Source: an uncultured Lachnospiraceae bacterium
GTDB taxonomy: Bacteria; Bacillota; Clostridia; Lachnospirales; Lachnospiraceae
Direction: 5' to 3'
DNA length: 64,000 nt
Assembly: GCA_902760755.1 (NCBI GenBank)
Contig: CACWHK010000007.1
Location: 57,436-121,435, forward strand
The notes beneath the pieces were generated by a model. It saw only the letters and a program-made list of their open reading frames with translations. It did not search any database and was not told where the DNA came from. Shown here piece by piece: positions 25,586 to 32,987 of this stretch. The position numbers and the translations under genes were made by a program. The first letter of the stretch is position 1, and each line of letters begins with the position of its first letter.

Positions 25586-27126
25586 TCCCCATTGCCGTGG
25601 GCAGCGGGCTCTTCACCTATCTGATGACGGGCTCTCTGGTGCGTGCGGGACATGATGACTTCGGAATCCGGGTGATGTACCACCTGATCTCCATATTCAC
25701 CATGGTATTCGGCATCAACGTGATCTTCAATGAGCTGTACTTCTCCACGGATATCGACCGGCTTCTGCCGCTTCCCATCCGGGGACGGGAGATTGCAGCG
25801 GCCAAGTTCTCTGCGGCCTACAAGATGGAAAATGTCATGCAGTTCATCCTGATCCTTGCCTGCACCATCGGCTACGGTCTGGCGGCGGATCTGCCGGTAT
25901 GGCGCTGGCCCATCGCCCTTCTGATCGGGTTCACGCTGTCGCTGATCCCCATGCTGTACTGTGCGATCCTCGGAATCCTGCTTATGGCATTTACCCGGGT
26001 GGTGAAATCAAAGGATACGGTAAGGAAGATCTCCGTTATCTTCATGCTGATCGTCTTTGCACTGATGGCACTGGCGCTCACAACCCTGAAGAAGGTGGAT
26101 GTGGATAGCTGGATCGTTAATGCAGCCAGCCAGGATATCCCCTTCGTCCGCATAATGGACGTGGTTTTCTTTGAAAATGCGCTGCTGGTAAGCTTCCTGA
26201 ATGACGGAAGCATCGTTGCGATCCTTCTTTATGCGGTGCTGCATATCGCGGTGCTTTGTATCTTCCTTCTTGTGGCAGACCGGTTCTACATCAATTCCGT
26301 AAGCCGTCTCGGAGAGGGGACACACCGGTCAAGGCGCGGTGCCGTTCATATGGACCGGGCCCTGCAGAAGCGGAGTGCCTTCCGAAGCTATATCTCCAAG
26401 GAGTGGAAGATCCTTCGGAGAACACCGGTGTTCTTTACAAACTGTATTCTCATCACATGGATCTGGCCGGTCTTTGTAGTGATCGCAGGGGCTATGACCG
26501 GAACCTCCATGACGCCCGGGGATCTAAGGGACCGGATCGGAGAAGGAGATACCGGCTTTGCCCTCGGGGTGATGATCGCGGCATTTGCGGCACCCCTCAT
26601 CATGGGGGCCATGAACAGCCTTGGTTCCAATGCCTTCTCACGGGAAGGAAAGCACTATGAGGTGCTGCAGTTCCTGCCGGTTTCCATACGGGTTCAGTGG
26701 AATGCAAAGGCAGCGATCGGTGTCATGGTCAGCTTCCTTGGCACAGCACCCTTCTTCCTGTTCTTCGGGATCTACGCAGGGGTTCCAATCCTGCAGCTCA
26801 TCCTGTATATCCTGATCACGGCAGCTGCATCCTTTGCCATTACCTACCTCGGCATGATGCTGGATTCCGTGAATCCGAAGCTGGTGTGGGAGGATGCGCT
26901 TTCCGCCCTGCGTGAGAATTACAACACCTTCTTCTGTATGGCGATTGCCATCGGGATCGCGGCAGCCGTGGGTGGAGCAGCAGTGCTTCTCTTCAAGCTG
27001 GCGGAGGTTTCGGTTACACTGCTGGGAGCGGGAATCCTGGTTCTGACGGTGCTTTTCGACTTTTATATCTATCATCGCAGCATGACCAGGGGCATCGAAA
27101 ATGTGCTCCACGTGGGGACGGAGTGA
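25582..27126 (+). CDS. Large ABC-2 permease
   Basis: 514 residues with about 11-12 hydrophobic helices arranged as two similar halves. The conserved loops STDIDRLLPLPIRGREIAAAKF (first half, truncated here to its core DRLLPLPIRG) and GKHYEVLQFLPVSIRVQWNAK (core LQFLPVSIR) mark the large two-half permease family found with such ATPases. The start ATG overlaps the ATPase stop. The protein seems to begin inside the first membrane helix, lacking the usual cytosolic N-terminal tail. Substrate unknown. Confidence 0.85.
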   Translation: MIPIAVGSGLFTYLMTGSLVRAGHDDFGIRVMYHLISIFTMVFGINVIFNELYFSTDIDRLLPLPIRGREIAAAKFSAAYKMENVMQFILILACTIGYGLAADLPVWRWPIALLIGFTLSLIPMLYCAILGILLMAFTRVVKSKDTVRKISVIFMLIVFALMALALTTLKKVDVDSWIVNAASQDIPFVRIMDVVFFENALLVSFLNDGSIVAILLYAVLHIAVLCIFLLVADRFYINSVSRLGEGTHRSRRGAVHMDRALQKRSAFRSYISKEWKILRRTPVFFTNCILITWIWPVFVVIAGAMTGTSMTPGDLRDRIGEGDTGFALGVMIAAFAAPLIMGAMNSLGSNAFSREGKHYEVLQFLPVSIRVQWNAKAAIGVMVSFLGTAPFFLFFGIYAGVPILQLILYILITAAASFAITYLGMMLDSVNPKLVWEDALSALRENYNTFFCMAIAIGIAAAVGGAAVLLFKLAEVSVTLLGAGILVLTVLFDFYIYHRSMTRGIENVLHVGTE

Positions 27127-27146
27127 CCTCGTCGGAAAGAATTATA

Positions 27147-27204
27147 AACGAAAGATGCCGCAGGGTATGCCAGTGAAGTGTCATACCCTGCGGCATCTTT
27201 CGTT
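27147..27204. terminator. Long perfect hairpin, bidirectional terminator
   Basis: Bases 27147-27169 pair perfectly with 27182-27204 (23 bp, loop 12). It lies between the + strand permease and the minus strand kinase, which converge on it. T-rich stretches flank both sides. Confidence 0.85.
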
Positions 27205-27273
27205 ATTTCCCGCCCATGTCACACCGGGCGGTCTCCTGATGTATTATCCGGTTTTCTTTGCCGTCTTCATTGA

Positions 27274-28764
27274 TTACGGCAGGGTTACATGGAAGCAGTT
27301 TCCATGGTCTTTGGCCTCCGCCCAGATGGATCCTCTGTGGGATTCTGTAATACTCTCGGCGATGGAAAGCCCCAGTCCGTAGCCGGCGATCTGCTCTCTG
27401 GAGCTGTCGGCCCGGTAGAAACGGTCGAAGAGATGGGAGATCTCCTCGGGGGTAAGGGGTGTTCCTGCATTTTCCACCGAAAGATGCAGCTGTTTCTTTC
27501 CGTGAATCTTCTCACGGCAGAGGCGGACCAGCACCTCAGATGCGTCGGAGCTGTACTTCAGGGCGTTGTCGATCAGGATTCCCGTGAGACGCCGGAGCAG
27601 GGTACGGTCACCGGTTACGGTAAGGTCCGGATCGATCCTGCCGGTCAGAGTCTTTCCTGCTTCATAATAGACGGATTCCCAGGAGAGGAGAGAGTCCTCT
27701 ACGACCTCGCTGAAGGAGATCTCCCGGAAGTTTTCGGGATGCTGCTCCAGATCACCGCGGGCCACATCCAGAAGCTCGCCGATCAGCTCCTTCATGCGGT
27801 TGCTTTCTTCGCTGACATTTTCCATACGGTGCAGATTCCGCTTCAGCTTGCCTGCGGCAGGAGAGTCGGCTTCGATACCCAGGGACTGATCCGTCAGCAT
27901 TTTATCCAGAGACCGGGTGACCATATCCGTGTTCGACATGATCACGGTAAGGGGGGTCTTCAGCTCGTGGGATGCATCCGCCACAAACCGCTTCTGGTCG
28001 TCCCAGGCCCGTTCCACCGGACGGGTTGCCAGACGGGAGAACCAGAGACTGAGAAGGAAGAGCAACACGATCACGCCCAGACTGATCCAGATGGAACGGA
28101 TGAGGGTGCTCTGCAGCATGGACATTTCATTGGAAATGTCGGCGAAGGCAACGGCTACCGAGCCGTTGGGCATGGTCTTCTTCGTGTATCGCAGGTTGTG
28201 GGATTCGAGGCTTCCGCTGCTTTCTTCCTTGGCCACGGCTGCGGTAACGATCTCCTTCACATCCTCCTCGGTTCCGATAAAGAAGATATCGTTCCGCCTT
28301 ATGGTGACGGAGCCGTCGGTTTCATAATAGGCGATCAGGATCGCAACACGGTCCTGCCGGTTGGCAAAGTCTGCCATCCGGTTGCCGGAGCGGTCGTTCC
28401 AGCCGCGGCCTCTCTGACCATCGACGGTTATGCCGTTATTACCAAAGCTACCCTCCTGGAGCTCCGTATTGTTCGTGATGCCAGGGAGATTATTTCCGTT
28501 CGGGAAGGGTGTCGGCTCCGGGTCCGGCAGATCCCAGGGAAAGGAAGCTGTGTTCAGTGCGTTGTTCAGAGCAGCCTGAGAATCGGATTCCATGCTGCGC
28601 TTGGAGGAGAAGTACTGGGCTCCGAAGATCACCAGCAGGAATAATACGACAACCCCCATCATCATGGAAATAAACTTAATCCGAAGTTTCCGAATCAGGG
28701 GGTTCGATCGTTTTTTGCTCTTTTTGGTTTTATTATTCTTTTCAGTTACCGTGTTTTCTTCCAT
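27274..28764 (-). CDS. Sensor histidine kinase
   Basis: 496 residues. A basic cytoplasmic tail, TM1 (about 32-52), an extracellular region of about 170 residues with a Pro/Asn/Gly-rich segment, TM2 (about 220-243), then HisKA (DASHELKTPLTVIM, phospho-acceptor His), N-box (LIDNALKYSS), F-box and G2 (GYGLGLSIAES). It lacks a clear HAMP domain. It autophosphorylates and passes phosphate to the response regulator encoded just upstream; only 2 bases separate the two genes. The signal is unknown. Confidence 0.93.
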   Translation of the reverse strand: MEENTVTEKNNKTKKSKKRSNPLIRKLRIKFISMMMGVVVLFLLVIFGAQYFSSKRSMESDSQAALNNALNTASFPWDLPDPEPTPFPNGNNLPGITNNTELQEGSFGNNGITVDGQRGRGWNDRSGNRMADFANRQDRVAILIAYYETDGSVTIRRNDIFFIGTEEDVKEIVTAAVAKEESSGSLESHNLRYTKKTMPNGSVAVAFADISNEMSMLQSTLIRSIWISLGVIVLLFLLSLWFSRLATRPVERAWDDQKRFVADASHELKTPLTVIMSNTDMVTRSLDKMLTDQSLGIEADSPAAGKLKRNLHRMENVSEESNRMKELIGELLDVARGDLEQHPENFREISFSEVVEDSLLSWESVYYEAGKTLTGRIDPDLTVTGDRTLLRRLTGILIDNALKYSSDASEVLVRLCREKIHGKKQLHLSVENAGTPLTPEEISHLFDRFYRADSSREQIAGYGLGLSIAESITESHRGSIWAEAKDHGNCFHVTLP

Positions 28765-28766
28765 GC

Positions 28767-29438
28767 TTAAGCATCCTCTAAGTGATAGCCTACCTTCCGG
28801 ACCACCTGAATGGAAACTCCCGATTTCAGGGAGGCCAGCTTCCGGCGCAGGAAGGAGATATAGGCTTCGACGTTGTTGTCACCGGCATCGGAGTCATAGC
28901 CCCAGATCTTATTGATGAGCGTTTCCTTCGACAGGATCGTCTTTCCGTTGATCATAAGATACCGCATCAGCTCGAACTCCTTGGCGTTCAGCTTGATGGA
29001 CTTCTCTTTGCAGGTCAGTTCACAGGAGGAGGGAGAGAGGGTCAGATCGCCGAAGGTCACATTTTCGGGAACAAAATCGCTCTTCCGGCGCATGATGGCA
29101 TGCAGGGTGGCAACCAGCTCTTCATTCTCAAAGGGCTTGGTCAGATAATAATCGGCACCGAGATTAAGTCCCTGAACCCGGTCCACCAGCTCTGCACGGG
29201 CCGTCAGCATAAGGACGGGGGTTGAGATCCCCTCCTCACGAAGCTTTTTCAGGATATCGAATCCGTTCATGCCCGGAAGCATGACGTCCAGAACGATGGC
29301 ATCGTAGATCCCGGACACAGCGTCATAGTAGCCGTCCTCCCCGTTGTTCTGTACGTCTACGGTGTCACCGGCTTCCTCTATGATGTCCGCGATGGTTTCC
29401 GCCAGCCTTTTTTCATCTTCGACAACTAATACGCGCAT
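28767..29438 (-). CDS. OmpR-family response regulator
   Basis: 223 residues. Receiver domain: MRVLVVEDEKRLAETI, phospho-acceptor Asp in IVLDVMLPGMNG, LMLTARAEL and the conserved Lys in YLTKPF. C-terminal winged helix (about 125-220): TLSPSSCEL, LNAKEFELMRYLMING and the end VRKVGYHLED. It is the partner of the adjacent kinase. The gene starts 10 bases after lemA, so all three form one operon. Confidence 0.95.
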   Translation of the reverse strand: MRVLVVEDEKRLAETIADIIEEAGDTVDVQNNGEDGYYDAVSGIYDAIVLDVMLPGMNGFDILKKLREEGISTPVLMLTARAELVDRVQGLNLGADYYLTKPFENEELVATLHAIMRRKSDFVPENVTFGDLTLSPSSCELTCKEKSIKLNAKEFELMRYLMINGKTILSKETLINKIWGYDSDAGDNNVEAYISFLRRKLASLKSGVSIQVVRKVGYHLEDA

Positions 29439-29447
29439 GGCGCCTCC

Positions 29448-29972
29448 TTATTTTGCAGTCGCTTCTGCAAGCTCTACGTTGAAGGGAGCACGCTGTCCCT
29501 TGGTCTTTCTGGATGCGATAAACCCGGGGAAGGGGTGCTCGATATATGAGTTAAATGTGGTTGCAGCCCGGTTGTGTTCCTTCCCGGCACTGACCAGCTC
29601 GCCGCGGAGGGCTTCGAACCGCGTCTTCAGCCGGGTCAGCTCCTCATCTCCGGATACATGTTCCTCCAGGATTGGGAGAAGCTTATTCCAGCGCTTCGTC
29701 TGCTCCGTGCAGGTAGCCATCTGCATGGAGGTCGGCATTCCGAGTCCGAGAGACTGCTTCTTCGTCAGCTCCTCGTCCAGAGCAACCTCCTTCTCTGTCA
29801 GGTGTGCCACAATCTGATCATAGACATGATTCCTGTCCCAGAGCAGAGTGTCGATCTCCCCGGCCAGATTTCTTGCGGTACTGTCCAGCTTACTGACACG
29901 ATTTACGGTATAGATATAGTAGCCTCCCAGCAGAATGATCAGAAGCATGACGATAAGACCTGTCCAACCCAC
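29448..29972 (-). CDS. lemA: LemA family protein
   Basis: 174 residues from a GTG start after AAGGAGGAACA. One N-terminal membrane helix (about 5-22), then a helical-bundle domain with the LemA core: YNRV-like NRVSKLDSTA, DTLLWDRNHVYDQIV, the middle helix LTRLKTRFEAL and the closing NSYIEHPFPGFIASRK. LemA proteins are small membrane-anchored bundles of unknown function, usually near envelope genes. Here it heads a two-component operon. Confidence 0.9.
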   Translation of the reverse strand: MGWTGLIVMLLIILLGGYYIYTVNRVSKLDSTARNLAGEIDTLLWDRNHVYDQIVAHLTEKEVALDEELTKKQSLGLGMPTSMQMATCTEQTKRWNKLLPILEEHVSGDEELTRLKTRFEALRGELVSAGKEHNRAATTFNSYIEHPFPGFIASRKTKGQRAPFNVELAEATAK

Positions 29973-30122
29973 GGCGTTTGTTCCTCCTTATAATAAACAC
30001 TACATCACATTTTATCATGATTTTACATAAATAAAAATGATAATTTGTTTTTTTATGGAAGAAACGGTCAGATTATGGTACAATATGGGGCATGAATCTG
30101 TAGGAATCCGAGGGGGACAGCT

Positions 30123-30716
30123 ATGGTAGAATCAATGGATACAAAACGTCTGATCGCGGAGAGTCTTAAGGAACTGTCAAAGGATAAGAATTTCGATAAG
30201 ATATCGGTGGGAGAGATCGCCGCGAAGAGCAATGTGAACCGTCAGACCTTTTACTATCATTTTCAGGATAAATATGACCTTTTGAAATGGATCTATAAGG
30301 AGGATTATTTCCGGCCGAATATCGAGGGGATCACCATGGAGAACTGGGATGAGTGTCTGGTGAAGATCCTGACATCCGTGCAAAAGGACCGTGCATTTGC
30401 GATCAATACCATCCGTCATACGGAGGAGGATATCAGGGAGTGGTTTCTTGCGGACACGGAGGACATGTTCGGCGCTGCAATCCAGTTCCTGAAGGCGCAG
30501 CCGGCACTGGATAACCGGGAGGTCCGCCGGATGGATGAGGTGGAGCAGCAGTTTATTGCAAGATTCTTCGCCTACGGTGTCTGCGGCATGGTGATCGAGT
30601 GGATCGAAAAGGGCATGCAGGATAGCCCGGAAGTGGTTGCCGGCAGGATGCGGAAGCTGCTGGATATCTGTAAACAGCTGGCATATAAGCAGATGCTGGA
30701 GGAGCAGGGGGAGTAA
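30123..30716 (+). CDS. TetR-family transcriptional regulator
   Basis: 197 residues. The N-terminal helix-turn-helix is clear: AESLKELSKDKNFDKISVGEIAAKS (start of domain, truncated here) with recognition helix NVNRQTFYYHFQDKYDLL. The C-terminal part is an all-helical ligand domain of the type often found in DhaS-like clostridial TetR proteins. It stands 132 bases before an MMPL exporter and its lipoprotein, and an inverted repeat occurs in that gap, so it probably represses them. Confidence 0.9.
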   Translation: MVESMDTKRLIAESLKELSKDKNFDKISVGEIAAKSNVNRQTFYYHFQDKYDLLKWIYKEDYFRPNIEGITMENWDECLVKILTSVQKDRAFAINTIRHTEEDIREWFLADTEDMFGAAIQFLKAQPALDNREVRRMDEVEQQFIARFFAYGVCGMVIEWIEKGMQDSPEVVAGRMRKLLDICKQLAYKQMLEEQGE

Positions 30717-30794
30717 CCTGTGTCTGATAATAACTTGAACAGAATTCTACATTTGTCTAGTGCAACAAACAACCTTCGGTTTTATAGTAAGGTG

Positions 30795-30820
30795 TGTCGG
30801 GAACGTATGCTGTCCTGACA
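30795..30820. promoter_or_regulatory. Inverted repeat, candidate TetR operator
   Basis: TGTCGGGA (30795-30802) and TCCTGACA (30813-30820) are inverted copies with one mismatch, separated by 10 bases. The 26-base size suits a TetR dimer. It lies just before the ribosome site of the MMPL gene. Confidence 0.55.
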
Positions 30821-30848
30821 TACGGATACTAAAATCGGAGGTGTTTTT

Positions 30849-32942
30849 ATGAGAGGCTTAGGAAAAGTGGTCGTACGGCTGAGGATTCCCATCCTGATCG
30901 TAGCGCTGGCCCTGCTGGTGCCGTCAGTCATCGGATACTTTTCGACACGAACCAACTATGATATCCTGACCTACCTTCCGAAGGAGATCGAGACCATGAA
31001 GGGGCAGGAGATCCTGGCCGATGATTTCGGAACCGGGGCATTCTCGTTGATCGTCGTCGAGGGGATGCCAGAGAAGGATATCAAGACCATGGCGGAACGG
31101 ATGAACGAGGTCGACCATGTGAGAAGTGTGATCTGGTACGGATCCGTTGCGGATATTTCGATTCCGGCGGAGCTCCTTCCGGAGAAATACCTGAAGGCCC
31201 TGAAGAACGGGGATGCGATCCTGATGATCGCCATTTACGACACGACCATGTCCTCGGATGAGACCATGAAGGCAATCGAGGATCTTCGGGAGGTGGCAAG
31301 TGAGCAGACCTACATCAGCGGTATGTCGGCCATGATCGTGGATACCAAGAACCTGTCCGACAGAGAGGTGCCGATCTACGTAGTGATCGCGGTTGTCCTC
31401 TGTCTGGTGATCTTGATGCTCACCATGGACTCCTTCCTGATCCCGCTGTTCTTCCTTCTGAGTATCGGCTTTGCCGTGATCTACAACCTGGGGTCCAACT
31501 TCATCCAGGGAGAGATCTCCTACGTGACGAAGGCTTTGGCTGCGGTCCTGCAGCTGGCGGTTACCATGGATTACTCCATCTTCCTGTGGCACAGCTACTC
31601 GGCGGAGAAGGAAGTAAGCCACGGGGATAAGAAGCTGGCCATGGCAAATGCCATCAATGAAACCCTGTCCTCGGTGGTGGGAAGCTCCATCACAACGGTG
31701 GCAGGCTTCGTGGCGCTGATGTTCATGAGCTTTACCATGGGCTTCGATATGGGTCTGGTTATGGCAAAGGGCGTTGTGATCGGCGTCATCTGCTGCGTAA
31801 CGGTCCTTCCTTCCATGGTGCTGATCTTTGATAAGGCCATCGAGAAGACAAGACATAAACCGGTGCTTCCGAATCTTTCCGGCATATGCAAATGGATCGT
31901 GAAGCATTTTTATATCGGCCTGATCCTCTTCGCGGTACTGATCGTTCCCGCGTATATCGGACAGGCAAACAACAAGGTGTACTACAACCTGGATTCCTCC
32001 CTTCCGAATGACCTGCCCTGTATGGTGGCACAGGCCAAGCTGGATGAGAAGTTCAATATGAGCTCAACTCATATGATCCTGATGGACAGCCGGGTTGATT
32101 CCAAGAACGTGAATAAGTTCGTGGATGAGGTGAACAAGGTGGATGGCGTGAAGGCCGTCGTCGGTCTGGATTCCATCTTGGGACCCCTCTTCCCGCGGGA
32201 GATGCTTCCGAAATCGATGATCCAGATCCTGGACAACGGAGAATATCAGCTGATCTTCATCCTTTCGGAGTACAAGGTGGCAACGGACGAGGTCAATGCC
32301 CAGTGCGATAAGATCAATGAGATCCTGGATAAGTATGATACCAAGGGTATGCTGATCGGTGAGGCTCCCTGTACCGAGGACCTGATCCATATTACGGATC
32401 ACGACTTCAAGGTTGTCAGTGCGGTATCCATCTTAATGGTAGGTCTGATCATCCTGCTGGTATTCCGGTCCGTAACCCTTCCGATCCTGTTGGTATCAGT
32501 GATCGAGTTTGCAATCTTCATCAATATGGGAATCTCATATTATGTCGGAGACGTACTGCCCTTCGTGGCATCCATCGTCATCGGTACGATCCAGCTGGGA
32601 TCTACCGTGGATTATGCGATCCTGATGACGAATAAATACAAGGCCGCAAGACTGTCCGGTATGGAGAAGGTCGAAGCCGTAACCTCGGCTCTTGAGAACT
32701 CCATCCACTCCGTGATCGTCAGCGCACTTTCGTTCTTTGCGGCGACCATCGGTGTCGGCCTGTATTCCAATATCGATATGATCAGTGCCTTAACGTCCAT
32801 GATGGCCAGAGGCGCGATCATCAGTATGTTTGTAGTTATTCTGCTCCTTCCTGCGGTGCTGCGGGTATTTGATCCCATCATCCTGCACACCTCCATGGGC
32901 TTTAAGAGCATTACCGGAAAGAAAGAGCATCAGATCGCATAG
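30849..32942 (+). CDS. MMPL/RND-family transporter
   Basis: 697 residues after GGAGGTG. The plan is two repeats of one helix, a large outside loop and five helices. Markers: TM1 near 12-32, GEISYVTKALAAVLQLAVTM (TM4 region) with the proton-relay-type acidic residue in TMDYSIFL, and in the second half TIQLGSTVDYAILMTNKYKA. This YdfJ-like class exports lipids or amphiphiles using the proton gradient. With the TetR gene before it and the repeat lipoprotein after it, it forms a complete export unit. Confidence 0.92.
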   Translation: MRGLGKVVVRLRIPILIVALALLVPSVIGYFSTRTNYDILTYLPKEIETMKGQEILADDFGTGAFSLIVVEGMPEKDIKTMAERMNEVDHVRSVIWYGSVADISIPAELLPEKYLKALKNGDAILMIAIYDTTMSSDETMKAIEDLREVASEQTYISGMSAMIVDTKNLSDREVPIYVVIAVVLCLVILMLTMDSFLIPLFFLLSIGFAVIYNLGSNFIQGEISYVTKALAAVLQLAVTMDYSIFLWHSYSAEKEVSHGDKKLAMANAINETLSSVVGSSITTVAGFVALMFMSFTMGFDMGLVMAKGVVIGVICCVTVLPSMVLIFDKAIEKTRHKPVLPNLSGICKWIVKHFYIGLILFAVLIVPAYIGQANNKVYYNLDSSLPNDLPCMVAQAKLDEKFNMSSTHMILMDSRVDSKNVNKFVDEVNKVDGVKAVVGLDSILGPLFPREMLPKSMIQILDNGEYQLIFILSEYKVATDEVNAQCDKINEILDKYDTKGMLIGEAPCTEDLIHITDHDFKVVSAVSILMVGLIILLVFRSVTLPILLVSVIEFAIFINMGISYYVGDVLPFVASIVIGTIQLGSTVDYAILMTNKYKAARLSGMEKVEAVTSALENSIHSVIVSALSFFAATIGVGLYSNIDMISALTSMMARGAIISMFVVILLLPAVLRVFDPIILHTSMGFKSITGKKEHQIA

Positions 32943-32987
32943 AGATGACGATCATAGACTAGAACCAGAAAGGAAAGGTGTATTTCC

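Noticed and set aside
27289..28644. 451-residue + strand frame opposite the histidine kinase
   Set aside because: The minus strand encodes a complete kinase with H, N and G boxes. The mirrored protein has no recognisable domain.
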